Positions 1 to 8,404 are shown, counted from the first letter of the stretch. The stretch is DNA of 64,000 nucleotides from CALROG01 sp943369755 (GCA_943369755.1 CALROG020000007.1:1-64000); one strand, 5' to 3'. Notes: a model not told the origin generated them from the letters alone. Numbers and translations are program-made.

Positions 1-137
1 AAGGCATGGCGCTGTGCATGTTGCTGCGCAGCGCGGGCAATCAGGCCGTACGTGGTCTGCGCGGCAATCGCCTGCGCATATGGCGTGCGCTCCAGCGCTT
101 CGATATCGGCCAGTGTGTGAAACGGCTGTAACCGCAT
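1..137 (-). CDS. Acyl-CoA synthetase-like protein, N-terminal fragment (cut by window edge)
   Basis: A minus-strand frame opens at ATG 137 and runs off the left edge, so only about 45 residues are visible (starting MRLQPFHTLADIEALER). An acidic helix followed by TTYGLIARAAQ resembles the N-terminus of AMP-forming acyl-CoA synthetases of the ANL superfamily; no catalytic motif lies inside the window. It starts 17 bases after the stop of the amidohydrolase gene on the same strand, so the two are probably cotranscribed. A GTG nine bases upstream is an alternative start. The family call is an inference from a short stretch. Confidence 0.4.
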   Translation of the reverse strand, partial: MRLQPFHTLADIEALERTPYAQAIAAQTTYGLIARAAQQHAQRHA

Positions 138-154
138 GGCGCGCGCCACAACGC

Positions 155-1018
155 TCAGGCCAGGCCCAACAACCGCACCGCGTTGTCCTTCAGGATGCCG
201 GGCATCACCTCGGGCTTGAAGCCGGCCTCTTCAAAGTCCTTCATCCAGCGCTCAGGCGTAATCAGCGGGTAGTCCGAGCCGAACAGCACACGGTCTTTCA
301 ACAGCGTGTTGGCGTACTGCACCAATTGCTTCGGGAAGTACTTTGGGCTCCAGCCACTCAGGTCGATCCACACATTGGGCTTGTGTGTGGCGACGCTCAA
401 AGCTTCGTCTTGCCACGGGAAGCTGGGGTGCGCCATAACGATCTGCATGTCGGGGAAGTCAATCGCGACATCGTCCAGATGCATCGGGTTGCTGTACTCC
501 AGCCGCAGGCCACCGCCGCAGCGCATGCCGCTGCCAATCCCGCTGTGGCCGGTGTGAAAAATGGCTGGCAATTTATGGGCGTTGATCACTTCGTAGATCG
601 GCCAGGCCATTTTGTCGTAGGGGTGAAAGCCTTGCACCGTGGGGTGAAACTTGAAACCCTTGACGTTGTGCTGCTTGATCAGTCGCTCCGCTTCACGTGC
701 ACCCATCTTTCCCTTGTGCGGGTCGATGCTGGCAAAGCACATCATCATGTCGCTGTTTTCGTTGGCGGCCTGGGCAATCTCTTCGTTGGGGATGCGGCGG
801 CGGCCTAGCTGCGACTCGCTGTCCACCGTAAACATCACCAGGCCGATCTTGCGCTCGCGGTAGTAGGCAATGGTCTCGGCAATGGTAGGGCGGCGGCTGT
901 TGCGGAAGTACTTGTCGGCCGCGCGGTCGTATTCCTCCCCGTAGTTGTCAAACGGGTTCCAGCAGCTCACCTCCGCATGGGTGTGGATGTCAATGGCGAC
1001 CAGATTCTTGTAGTCCAA
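155..1018 (-). CDS. Amidohydrolase 2 family metal-dependent hydrolase
   Basis: A 287-residue protein of the amidohydrolase-2 (TIM-barrel) family, which hydrolyses or decarboxylates aromatic and C-C bonded substrates. Visible metal-site motifs are IHTH (residues 11-14), the barrel histidines in FHTGHSG and MAHPSFP, and the late aspartate in FGSDYP. The start is TTG at 1018, chosen because AGGAGA lies 8 bases upstream and the N-terminus reads MDYKNLVAIDIHTH. It is divergent from the crotonase/feruloyl-CoA synthetase operon. In the beta-oxidative hydroxycinnamate pathway an enzyme must cleave the aryl beta-ketoacyl-CoA; this protein is a candidate for that step, by context only. Confidence 0.85.
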   Translation of the reverse strand: MDYKNLVAIDIHTHAEVSCWNPFDNYGEEYDRAADKYFRNSRRPTIAETIAYYRERKIGLVMFTVDSESQLGRRRIPNEEIAQAANENSDMMMCFASIDPHKGKMGAREAERLIKQHNVKGFKFHPTVQGFHPYDKMAWPIYEVINAHKLPAIFHTGHSGIGSGMRCGGGLRLEYSNPMHLDDVAIDFPDMQIVMAHPSFPWQDEALSVATHKPNVWIDLSGWSPKYFPKQLVQYANTLLKDRVLFGSDYPLITPERWMKDFEEAGFKPEVMPGILKDNAVRLLGLA

Positions 1019-1037
1019 GGGGAATGTCTCCTAGGGT

Positions 1038-1059
1038 AAGTCCTTATCAATCAGGACTT
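1038..1059. promoter_or_regulatory. Perfect inverted repeat in divergent promoter region
   Basis: AAGTCCT, an 8-base spacer (tatcaatc), then AGGACTT: perfect 7-bp arms. It lies about 20-40 bases upstream of the amidohydrolase start, between the divergent operons. It could be an operator for the MarR regulator encoded at the end of the cluster, or a 5'-leader hairpin of the minus-strand transcript. Confidence 0.45.
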
Positions 1060-1075
1060 CGGGTTTCTTGAATTG

Positions 1076-1090
1076 GTTATTATTTATAAC
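1076..1090. promoter_or_regulatory. AT-rich palindrome, possible MarR operator
   Basis: GTTAT-tattt-ATAAC, perfect 5-bp arms with a 5-base spacer, in the AT-rich segment just upstream of the crotonase start. Size and composition fit a MarR-family operator, and a MarR gene closes this operon. That binding is an inference. Confidence 0.4.
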
Positions 1091-1119
1091 AATAATTCAC
1101 GCACTTGGCAAACATCAAC

Positions 1120-1893
1120 ATGACTGAAAAAGACATCCACCTTGATATCCGTGGTCCGGTAGCCGTGGTCCGCCTGACCCGTCCGGCCAAGCGCAACGCG
1201 TTGTCCGACAGTCTCATTTTGGCCGTGCGCAACATGTTTGACACGTTGCCAGACACCGTGCGCGCCGCTGTGCTGGATGGTGAGGGCGAACATTTCTGCG
1301 CTGGCCTCGACCTGAGCGAGCTGAAAGAGCGCGACGCCGGGCAGGGCCTGCACCATTCGCGCATGTGGCACGCCGCGCTCGAGCGCGTGCAGTATGGCCC
1401 CGTGCCGGTCATTGCCGCGCTTCATGGTGCCGTGGTGGGCGGTGGGCTGGAGTTGGCCAGCGCCTGCCACATCCGTGTGGCTGACGAAACCACTTTCTAC
1501 GCGCTGCCCGAAGGCTCGCGTGGCATCTTTGTGGGCGGCGGGGGCGCGGTGCGCATTCCGCGCCTGATCGGTGCGGCCCGAATGACTGACATGATGCTCA
1601 CAGGCCGGGTCTACAACGCCGCAGACGGAGAGCGCGCCGGGTTCGCGCAGTACCTGGTGCCGCAGGGCCAGGCCTTCGACAAGGCCTTCGAGCTCGCCAG
1701 CCGCGTTGCCGAAAACGCACCCCTGACCAACTATGCACTGATGCATGCCCTGCCACGCATTGCCGAGCAACCCGCCGACCAGGGCTTCCTGACCGAGGCC
1801 CTGATGGCCGCAATTGCCCAGAGCGCCCCGGAGGCCAAGACCCGCGTCAAAGCCTTCCTGGACGGCAAGGCCGCCAAGGTCAAGAAGGCCTGA
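1120..1893 (+). CDS. Enoyl-CoA hydratase/isomerase (crotonase) family, probable hydroxycinnamoyl-CoA hydratase
   Basis: A crotonase-fold protein of 257 residues from ATG 1120; an in-frame TTG at 1105 would add five. The oxyanion-hole segments are visible: GEGEHFCAGLDLSEL early and HGAVVGGGLELASACHIRVAD in the middle, followed by PEGSRGIFVGGGG in place of the usual PExxxGxxP catalytic loop. The C-terminus is lysine-rich (KAAKVKKA). It lies 24 bases before feruloyl-CoA synthetase, so it most likely hydrates the feruloyl- or coumaroyl-CoA double bond. Whether it also cleaves (hydratase-lyase) cannot be read from sequence. No vanillin dehydrogenase is seen nearby, and an SDR gene follows, which favours plain hydration. 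Confidence 0.85.
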   Translation: MTEKDIHLDIRGPVAVVRLTRPAKRNALSDSLILAVRNMFDTLPDTVRAAVLDGEGEHFCAGLDLSELKERDAGQGLHHSRMWHAALERVQYGPVPVIAALHGAVVGGGLELASACHIRVADETTFYALPEGSRGIFVGGGGAVRIPRLIGAARMTDMMLTGRVYNAADGERAGFAQYLVPQGQAFDKAFELASRVAENAPLTNYALMHALPRIAEQPADQGFLTEALMAAIAQSAPEAKTRVKAFLDGKAAKVKKA

Positions 1894-1917
1894 ACTGCGA
1901 CCCACACCACGAACAAC

Positions 1918-3768
1918 ATGAGCGAAACACGCACTCTTCCCCGGTACCGTCCCCTGAAATTCGGCGTGACGCGTGTGGTGTTGCGCGACGCCGCCAGCGG
2001 CACACGCTACCTGAAGGCTGACCAGCCACTACAGCCGCACGCGCAGCGCCTGACAGACCGCTTGCTGCACTGGGCCCAAACAACACCCGAGCGCACTTTC
2101 ATGGCGCGGCGCGAGCGGCTGCCGGATGGCCGTACCGGCGACTGGCGCCCCATCAGCTACGCCCAGGCGCTGGCCAGTGCCCGCAGCATTGGCCAGGCGC
2201 TGCTGCACCGCGGCCTGAACGCCGAGCGGCCGGTTGCGATCCTGAGCGAGAACGACCTCGAACATGCCTTGCTCGCACTCGGCTGCCTTTACGCGGGCGT
2301 GCCGTACTGCCCCGTGTCCCCGGCCTATTCCACCGTAAGCCAGGACTACGACAAGCTGCGCCACGTGCTGACCACGCTGACGCCTGGCCTGGTGTTCGCG
2401 GCCGACGCCGCACGCTACGGCAAAGCAATTGCCGCCACCGTGGGCCCGGATGTGGAAGTGGTGCTGGGCGACACCTTTGAGGCGCTGCTGGCCACGCCGC
2501 CCACAGCGGCGGTCGACGCCGCGATGCGAGCCACGGGCCCTGACACCATCACCAAGTTCCTGTTTACTTCGGGCTCCACCAAGCTGCCCAAGGCCGTGAT
2601 CAACACCCACGGCATGTGGTGTGCCAATCAACAGCAGATGCGCCAGAGCATGCCGGTACTGGCCGAGGAGCCGCCGGTGCTGATCGACTGGCTGCCCTGG
2701 AACCACACCTTTGGTGGCAACCACAATTTCGGCCTGACCCTTTACAACGGCGGCACGCTGTACATTGACGACGGCAAGCCCACGCCAGCATTGATGGGCG
2801 AGACCCTGCGCAACCTGCGCGAGATTGCGCCCACGGTGTACTTCAATGTACCCACCGGCTTCGAGACGATCGCCAATGCGATGAAGACCGACGACGTCCT
2901 GCGCAGAAATCTGCTGTCCCGCGTGAAGATGTTTTTCTATGCCGGGGCCGCGCTGGCGCAGCCGGTGTGGGACACCCTGCACGAGGTGCAAGAGCGCGAG
3001 CTGGGCGAGCGCATCGTTATGGGCACGGGCCTGGGAATGACGGAATCGTCCCCCTTCGCCATCTTCATCACCAACCCGAACGTCAAGGCTGGCTACCTGG
3101 GTGTGCCCACACCGGGACTGGAACTCAAGCTCGTGCCTACCGAGGGCAAGACCGAGGTTCGCTACAAAGGCCCGAACATCACGCCCGGCTACTGGCGGGC
3201 GCCCGAGGCCACGGCCGAGGCCTTTGACGATGAAGGTTTCTTCCGCACCGGTGACGCGGTGCAATGGATTGACGACAACGACGTCCACCAGGGCCTGAAG
3301 TTCGACGGCCGCATTGCCGAGGACTTCAAGCTCGCCACCGGCACCTTTGTGAGCGTGGGCCCGATGCGTGCGAAGATCATTGCAGCTGGTGCCCCCTATG
3401 TGCAGGACGCTGTCCTCACGGGTATCAACCTCAAGGAAGTGGGCGCACTCATCTTCCCCACCGCGGCGGTACGCCAGCTGGCCGGGCTGTCGGCCGATGC
3501 GCACCTGCAGCAAGTGCTGCAAAGCGCGCCAGTGCAAGCCCATTTTCAGCGCGTGGTGAACGAACTGGCCCGCACCGGCACTGGCAGTGCCAACCGCATT
3601 GCACGCCTGCATTTGATGCACGAGCCGCCTTCCATCGACAAGAGTGAAGTCACCGACAAGGGTTCGATCAACCAGCGGGCTGTGCTCAAGCATCGCGACG
3701 CGCTGGTGCAGGCCCTGCATGGCGGCACCCTGCCCTTTACCCTCTTGCCCCAGGACTCGCAGGCATGA
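1918..3768 (+). CDS. fcs: Feruloyl-CoA synthetase
   Basis: A 616-residue AMP-forming acyl-CoA ligase that activates ferulate or p-coumarate to the CoA thioester in the cytoplasm. The N-terminus (LPRYRPLKFGVTRVVLRDAA) matches the bacterial feruloyl-CoA synthase subfamily, whose members are about 600-630 residues. The AMP-binding motif LFTSGSTKLPKAV is near residue 217, GTGLGMTESSP is the A5-like motif, and FFRTGDAVQWID is the A7-like motif. It follows the crotonase gene and overlaps the SDR gene by four bases (ATGA), so the three are translationally linked. Confidence 0.93.
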   Translation: MSETRTLPRYRPLKFGVTRVVLRDAASGTRYLKADQPLQPHAQRLTDRLLHWAQTTPERTFMARRERLPDGRTGDWRPISYAQALASARSIGQALLHRGLNAERPVAILSENDLEHALLALGCLYAGVPYCPVSPAYSTVSQDYDKLRHVLTTLTPGLVFAADAARYGKAIAATVGPDVEVVLGDTFEALLATPPTAAVDAAMRATGPDTITKFLFTSGSTKLPKAVINTHGMWCANQQQMRQSMPVLAEEPPVLIDWLPWNHTFGGNHNFGLTLYNGGTLYIDDGKPTPALMGETLRNLREIAPTVYFNVPTGFETIANAMKTDDVLRRNLLSRVKMFFYAGAALAQPVWDTLHEVQERELGERIVMGTGLGMTESSPFAIFITNPNVKAGYLGVPTPGLELKLVPTEGKTEVRYKGPNITPGYWRAPEATAEAFDDEGFFRTGDAVQWIDDNDVHQGLKFDGRIAEDFKLATGTFVSVGPMRAKIIAAGAPYVQDAVLTGINLKEVGALIFPTAAVRQLAGLSADAHLQQVLQSAPVQAHFQRVVNELARTGTGSANRIARLHLMHEPPSIDKSEVTDKGSINQRAVLKHRDALVQALHGGTLPFTLLPQDSQA

Positions 3769-4529
3769 ACATTCAAGGACAAGCGGCGCTCGTGACCGGC
3801 GGCGCGTCAGGTCTGGGCGAAGCCACCGCTCGCGAACTCGCCCGCCTGGGCGCCAAAGTGGCCGTGCTGGACGTGAACCTAGCGCTCGCCGAAAAAGTGG
3901 CGGCCGATATCCATGGCATTGCCTGCCAATGCGACATTACCAGCACCGACAGCGTAGTGGCCGCGCTTGCCCGCGCCACGGCTGCGCACGGCCCGGCGCG
4001 CATCCTCATGAACGTCGCCGGCATCGGCACCGCCAAACGCATCGTCGGAAAAGACGGCAACGCAGCGCCGCTGGAAGACTTTGCGAAGGTAATCAATGTC
4101 AACCTGATCGGCAGTTACAACATCAGCCGCCTGTTTGCGGCCGACTGCGTGAAGCTGACGCCGCTGGACGATGGCGAGCGCGGCGTGATGATTTTCACCG
4201 CCTCGGTGGCAGCCTTTGACGGCCAGGTCGGCCAGCAGGCCTACAGCGCCAGCAAAGGCGGGCTGGTCGGCATGACGCTGCCAATGGCGCGCGACCTGGC
4301 TCAGCACGGCATCCGCGTCTGCACCGTCGCGCCAGGCCTGTTTGCCACGCCGCTGATGAAGCAGTTGCCCGAGCCGGTACAGGCCTCGCTGGCCGCTTCG
4401 ATCCCGTTCCCCTCACGCCTGGGCAAACCCGAAGAGTTTGCCCAGCTCGCATGCCATATCGTGACCAATAGTCACCTGAACGGCGAAGTGATTCGCCTGG
4501 ATGGTGCACTGCGCATGGCACCGCGCTGA
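3765..4529 (+). CDS. SDR-family 3-hydroxyacyl-CoA dehydrogenase-like protein
   Basis: A 254-residue classical short-chain dehydrogenase, HSD10/3-hydroxyacyl-CoA dehydrogenase-like. The Rossmann motif TGGASGLG is at residues 11-18, NVAGIG follows, and the catalytic tyrosine and lysine are in YSASKGG. The C-terminal IPFPSRLGKPEEFAQLACHI block is typical. Its ATG overlaps the fcs stop codon, so it is probably coupled to ligase translation. In context it would oxidise the beta-hydroxy aryl-propionyl-CoA made by ligase and hydratase to the beta-keto thioester. The family is certain; the substrate is inferred. Confidence 0.88.
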   Translation: MNIQGQAALVTGGASGLGEATARELARLGAKVAVLDVNLALAEKVAADIHGIACQCDITSTDSVVAALARATAAHGPARILMNVAGIGTAKRIVGKDGNAAPLEDFAKVINVNLIGSYNISRLFAADCVKLTPLDDGERGVMIFTASVAAFDGQVGQQAYSASKGGLVGMTLPMARDLAQHGIRVCTVAPGLFATPLMKQLPEPVQASLAASIPFPSRLGKPEEFAQLACHIVTNSHLNGEVIRLDGALRMAPR

Positions 4530-4564
4530 TTTCCAACCCAAACCAACCTGAAGGAGACATCACC

Positions 4565-5557
4565 ATGACCAACCGCCGCCAATTCGTCCAGGCTTCTGCC
4601 GGTGCCGCCCTGCTGGGCGCGCTAGGGCAGTCACCCGCCTTTGCCCAGGCACTCGAACAGGTGAAGATCGTCAACGGATTTCCTGCCGGCGGTACCGCCG
4701 ACGTGACCAGCCGACGCGTGGGCGACAAGCTCGGCGGCTCGGCGTACACCAAAAACGGCGCAGTCGTGGAAAACAAGACCGGCGCAGCCGGCCGCATCGC
4801 GGTGGAGACCGTGAAGAACGCCGCGCCTGATGGGGCCACGCTACTGCTGACCCCGTACTCCATGATGGCCATCTATCCGCACATCTACAAGCAGCTCAGC
4901 TACGACCCTATCAAGGACTTCGCACCCGTATGCCTGGGCTCCATGCTCACGCACGGCCTGGCCGTCGGCCCGCTGGTACCCGCCAGCGTGCGAACGGTGC
5001 GCGACTACCTGGCCTGGGCCAAGGCCAACCCCAAGGACGCCAGCTACGGCTCGCCGGCCGCTGGCTCCACGCCACACTTTCTGGGCGCGTTGCTGGGCCT
5101 GAACAACGGCGTCGACCTCAAGCATGTACCCTACCGCGGTTCCATCCCCGGGGTGGCTGACATGATCGGCGGCACGCTGGCCAGCATGTTCACGCCGCAT
5201 GGCGACTTTTTGGCCAACCACAAGGCTGGCCGTATCCGCATACTTGCCACCTCAGGCACGGCCCGCTCGCCCTTCGTACCGGAAGTGCCGACCTTCGCCG
5301 AGCAGGGCTTCACCGACCTGGTAGTGGAGGAGTGGTTCGGCTTTTTCGCGCCAGCCAAGACGCCAGCCAGCGTAGTGGCCAACGCCAACGCTGCCATCAA
5401 CTCCGCATTGAAAGACAAGGCAGTGATCGACAGCCTGGCCATCTCGGGCCTGGTGCCGCTGGGCGGCACACCCGAAGCCATGGCGGCGGACCTGAAGCGT
5501 CAGACCGATGCGTGGGGCCCGATCGTCAAGAAAATCGGATTCACTGCCGAGTCCTGA
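4565..5557 (+). CDS. Bug-family (tripartite tricarboxylate transporter) periplasmic substrate-binding protein
   Basis: A 330-residue Bug/TctC-type extracytoplasmic receptor. The start is fixed by AAGGAG seven bases before ATG 4565. The leader carries a twin arginine (NRRQFVQ) and a cleavage-like SPAFAQA, suggesting Tat export. The mature protein shows the family landmarks: VNGFPAGGTADVTSR near the start, the GAAGRIAVETVKNAAPDGATLLL region, and YGSPAAGSTPHFLGALL. No TctA/TctB membrane subunits are in the cluster, which is common for orphan Bug proteins in this family of bacteria. An aromatic acid ligand is inferred from context. Confidence 0.9.
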   Translation: MTNRRQFVQASAGAALLGALGQSPAFAQALEQVKIVNGFPAGGTADVTSRRVGDKLGGSAYTKNGAVVENKTGAAGRIAVETVKNAAPDGATLLLTPYSMMAIYPHIYKQLSYDPIKDFAPVCLGSMLTHGLAVGPLVPASVRTVRDYLAWAKANPKDASYGSPAAGSTPHFLGALLGLNNGVDLKHVPYRGSIPGVADMIGGTLASMFTPHGDFLANHKAGRIRILATSGTARSPFVPEVPTFAEQGFTDLVVEEWFGFFAPAKTPASVVANANAAINSALKDKAVIDSLAISGLVPLGGTPEAMAADLKRQTDAWGPIVKKIGFTAES

Positions 5558-5570
5558 AACCGAGCCCACC

Positions 5571-7289
5571 ATGTCATCACGCCTGCTCGCCGCCCTGTGC
5601 GGCGTGGCCACGCTTTGCCTGGCCGCATGCTCAACACCCGAGCCAAAAGTGGTTGCAGCCCGCATGGATTGCGCCCAAGCCGCTACAAATTTTGTAGCGC
5701 CTGGCACGCGCATCACCGCGTCCGAGTCGGTCCCTGCGGGCCTGACGGTCAGCGGCATGGCCCAGCCTTACCCCATGCCTGCACACTGCAAACTCACCGG
5801 CCGCATGAACGAGCGCACCGGCACCGATGGCCAGCCTTACGCCATCGGCTTCGAGATGCGGCTGCCCACGCAATGGAACGGCCGCTTTCTGCTGCAAGCC
5901 AATGGCGGCAACGACGGCGTGGTGCAGCCGGCCTTTGGCAATGTGGTGGCCGCAGGTGCCACCACCAATGCGCTGATGCAGGGCTTTGCCGTTCTGTCCA
6001 GCGACGCCGGCCACACCATGCTGCGCACACCTGAAGTCGGCCTTGTGGGTGGTAACCTGTTCGGCTTGGACCCGCAGGCGCGGCTGGACTACGGCTACCA
6101 GGCCAACGGCAAGCTTGCGCCCATGGCGCGCCAACTCATCACCGCCTACTACGGCGAGGCACCGAGGCGTTCGTACATGATGGGTTGTTCCAATGGCGGG
6201 CGGCATGCCATGGTGGCCGCGTCGCGCTATGCCAGCCAGTTCGACGGCGTGATCGCCGGCAACCCCGGTTTCAATCTGCCCAAGGCCGCAGTGCAGCATG
6301 CGTGGGACATCCAGGCCTTCAGCAGCGTCAACCCCGACATCAAAGCCGCCTTCCCGCCCGCCGACATGAAACTGGTGGCCGACAAAGTGCTGGCAAAGTG
6401 CGACGCCCTGGATGGCATGGCCGACGGGATGGTGGGCAACCTGCCCGCATGTCAGAAAGCCTTTGACCTCAAAGCACTTCAGTGCAGCGCTGAAAAAGCC
6501 GCGCACTGCCTGAGCGCGCCGCAGGTTACCGCACTGGCCAAGGTGTTTGCCGGCCCTGTCAATGGCAAGGGTGAGAAGCTCTACAGTGACTGGCCCTGGG
6601 ACGCAGGTATAGGTGCCTCGCAGATTGGCTTTGGCAGTTGGCGCGCCTGGAAGCTGCAGGGCCCGATTGCCGGCCTGCCGATCATTGGCGCCTTGGGCGC
6701 AGGCTCGCTCGCGTATGTGTTTTCTACACCACCCAAGCCAGTAGCGGGCAACCCGCCCGCGCTCATAAAGAGCCTGCTCGACTACAACTTTGACACCGAC
6801 GCGCCAAAGATCTTTGCCACCGATGCGAATTACACTGAATCGGCCATGCAGTTCATGACGCCGCCCAACGCCACCGACTTGTTGCCCTTCAAGGCGCGTG
6901 GCGGAAAAATGATCGTCTACCACGGCAATAGCGACCCGGTGTTCTCCGTCAACGACACCATCAACTGGTATGAGGCGTTGAATCGCAATCACGCGGGCAA
7001 AGCCGCAGATTTTGCCCGCCTGTTCACTGTGCCCGGCCTGAACCACTGTCAGGGCGGTCCAGCCACAGAACAGTTCGACATGCTGACCGCGCTGGTCAAT
7101 TGGGTTGAAAAGAACCAGCCACCCGACAGCGTCCTGGCCACCGCGCGCCCTGGCATCAACCCTGATGTGCCTGTTCACTGGCAACGCAACGGCACGCCGC
7201 GCAGCCGCCCGCTTTGCGCCTGGCCGCAGCAGGCCCACTACAAGGGTACGGGTGACGCGAACGACGCGGCCAGCTTTAGCTGCCGATAA
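5571..7289 (+). CDS. Tannase/feruloyl esterase family lipoprotein
   Basis: A 572-residue tannase/feruloyl esterase-family alpha/beta hydrolase that would release hydroxycinnamates or gallates from esters. ATG 5571 gives a lipoprotein signal (MSSRLLAALCGVATLCLAAC, lipobox LAAC), so the enzyme is probably anchored in the envelope. The nucleophile elbow GCSNGG has the adjacent cysteine typical of the family; the acid is probably the Asp in YHGNSDP, and the base is the His of LNHCQGG, also flanked by Cys. It starts 13 bases after the Bug gene. A perfect GCTACAAA/TTTGTAGC palindrome lies within its early coding region (5682-5698). Confidence 0.9.
   Translation: MSSRLLAALCGVATLCLAACSTPEPKVVAARMDCAQAATNFVAPGTRITASESVPAGLTVSGMAQPYPMPAHCKLTGRMNERTGTDGQPYAIGFEMRLPTQWNGRFLLQANGGNDGVVQPAFGNVVAAGATTNALMQGFAVLSSDAGHTMLRTPEVGLVGGNLFGLDPQARLDYGYQANGKLAPMARQLITAYYGEAPRRSYMMGCSNGGRHAMVAASRYASQFDGVIAGNPGFNLPKAAVQHAWDIQAFSSVNPDIKAAFPPADMKLVADKVLAKCDALDGMADGMVGNLPACQKAFDLKALQCSAEKAAHCLSAPQVTALAKVFAGPVNGKGEKLYSDWPWDAGIGASQIGFGSWRAWKLQGPIAGLPIIGALGAGSLAYVFSTPPKPVAGNPPALIKSLLDYNFDTDAPKIFATDANYTESAMQFMTPPNATDLLPFKARGGKMIVYHGNSDPVFSVNDTINWYEALNRNHAGKAADFARLFTVPGLNHCQGGPATEQFDMLTALVNWVEKNQPPDSVLATARPGINPDVPVHWQRNGTPRSRPLCAWPQQAHYKGTGDANDAASFSCR
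5682..5698. repeat. Mini-palindrome inside the tannase gene
   Basis: GCTACAAA-T-TTTGTAGC, perfect 8-bp arms, read in frame in the early mature part of the esterase (residues near AATNFVAP). It resembles hairpin 1 of the two-hairpin repeat seen elsewhere here, but a clear second hairpin is missing, so it may be a degenerate copy or chance. Confidence 0.35.
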
Positions 7290-7345
7290 ACTAGACGCAA
7301 GCAGTGGGCTTGCTGCTGCACGCTTGCGAGGCTCCACCGATACCT

Positions 7346-7813
7346 ATGTCCACGCGAAAAGTCCCCGTCCCGTCTGTCCAGAAAATTGACACCAGCTACC
7401 TCGAAAGCCTGATTGGCTACAACGCGCGGCGTGCCGCTTTGTCAGTCATAGAGGTTTTCCTCGAGCGCATGGCAGTCTATGAACTGCGACCGGTCGACTT
7501 TTCGGTGCTGTCACTGATTACCCATAACCCCGGGATCACATCGCGCCAGTTGTGCACCAGTTTGGGCATACTGCCGCCCAACCTGGTGGGCATGATCAAT
7601 CAATTTGAAAAGCGCGAGCTGGTCATTCGTCAGCCCCATCCGCATGACGGCCGCGCCACCGGCCTGCACCTCACAGCTGCGGGGCTGAAGCTGATGCGCG
7701 CCGCCGAACAAACTGCAACCGAACTAGAACAGGAAGTCGGTGCCCGCCTCACAGCCAACCAGAACAAAACCTTGATCCGGCTGTTGCAGAAAATCTACCT
7801 TTGGCAGCAGTGA
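7346..7813 (+). CDS. MarR-family transcriptional regulator
   Basis: A 155-residue MarR-type winged-helix regulator from ATG 7346; an in-frame GTG at 7304 would add 14 residues. The core reads LRPVDFSVLSLITHNPGITSRQLCTSLGILPPNLVGMINQFEKRELV, a helix-turn-helix and recognition helix, followed by the wing RQPHPHDGRATGLHLTAAG. It is the last gene of the hydroxycinnamate operon. Such regulators (HcaR, CouR, FerR) usually repress the cluster until the hydroxycinnamoyl-CoA appears. The palindromes at 1038-1059 and 1076-1090 are candidate sites. Confidence 0.88.
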   Translation: MSTRKVPVPSVQKIDTSYLESLIGYNARRAALSVIEVFLERMAVYELRPVDFSVLSLITHNPGITSRQLCTSLGILPPNLVGMINQFEKRELVIRQPHPHDGRATGLHLTAAGLKLMRAAEQTATELEQEVGARLTANQNKTLIRLLQKIYLWQQ

Positions 7814-7842
7814 CTCAGGGTAAACTCGCTGCCTGGTAGAAC

Positions 7843-7897
7843 AAAAAAGGGCTCCAGCCCCTGTCCAATGTGCCTAAGCCGCTATGAAATCTGTAGC
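7843..7897 (-). repeat. Two-hairpin dispersed repeat element
   Basis: On the plus strand: AAAAAA, then GGGCT-cc-AGCCC (7849-7860), about 20 bases, then GCTA-tgaaatctg-TAGC (7881-7897). This is the reverse orientation of the elements at 32415 and 50270. It occupies most of the gap between the MarR and HxlR genes. Read on the minus strand it resembles a terminator, but no minus-strand gene lies just upstream. Confidence 0.6.
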
Positions 7898-8006
7898 ACG
7901 CCACCCGTTGCGCTATAGTCAGGTCGCTATTGTTTGTGTAGCAAATCATGCGTACACTGCCTGACCCGCAGTCAATAATGCGCCGCAGCTATGAGGAGAT
8001 CCCCGA

Positions 8007-8315
8007 ATGAGTTCCAAGGAAAACGCCGCCGTCAGCCAATTGCTCACCCAATTGGAGTCCCGTTACGCGATGCGCGTGCTGTGGGCACTGAAGGACGGCC
8101 ACGCCCAGACATTCCGGCTGCTCCAGGACAGCGTGGGCGGCATCACCCCCAACACCTTGAATACCCGCATCAAGGAGTTGCGTGAAGCTGGTCTGATGAC
8201 CCATGGCAACGACGGCTATAGCGTCACGCCCAACGGGGCCGACTTGCTCAAGCGCCTGAGCGACCTGCAAGCTTTTGCCATCAAGTGGTCGGCCTCGCAG
8301 GCCAAAAAGAAATAG
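8007..8315 (+). CDS. HxlR-family winged-helix transcriptional regulator
   Basis: A short 102-residue HxlR-type regulator. The start ATG 8007 has GAGGAG upstream. Family landmarks are SRYAMRVLWALKDGHAQTFRLLQDSVGGITPNTLNTRIKELREAGLM (helix-turn-helix) and the wing YSVTPNGADLLK. The usual N-terminal cysteine of redox-sensing HxlR proteins is absent: the protein has no cysteine at all, so a thiol switch is unlikely. It is a stand-alone gene closed by a hairpin terminator at 8342-8365. Its target is unknown. Confidence 0.82.
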   Translation: MSSKENAAVSQLLTQLESRYAMRVLWALKDGHAQTFRLLQDSVGGITPNTLNTRIKELREAGLMTHGNDGYSVTPNGADLLKRLSDLQAFAIKWSASQAKKK

Positions 8316-8341
8316 TCGCTGTCTATCGTCGGCAAAATCAA

Positions 8342-8365
8342 GGGCAGGTTCTCCTGTCCTTTTTT
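8342..8365 (+). terminator. Rho-independent terminator after the HxlR gene
   Basis: GGGCAGG-ttct-CCTGTCC (one G-U pair) followed by six T residues, 26 bases after the stop of the HxlR gene. Confidence 0.75.
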
Positions 8366-8404
8366 GTTGCCTGCCCATCAACCGAATCAACCAAAGGAAC
8401 CACC

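Noticed and set aside
1120..1893. Calling the crotonase a feruloyl-CoA hydratase-lyase (Ech)
   Set aside because: The gene order with an SDR and no vanillin dehydrogenase argues against a simple retro-aldol enzyme, and sequence alone does not show lyase activity.
2029..3720. 563-residue frame on the minus strand across fcs
   Set aside because: It is a shadow of a GC-rich coding gene. Its translation is low in domain-like sequence and no ribosome site fits, while the plus-strand ligase has clear motifs.
5631..7337. 568-residue minus-strand frame across the tannase gene
   Set aside because: Antisense shadow of the esterase; no recognisable domain.
7843..7860. GGGCTccAGCCC with an adjacent A/T run read as a minus-strand terminator
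   Set aside because: There is no minus-strand gene just upstream, and the same arrangement recurs in the repeat family, so it is listed as a repeat.
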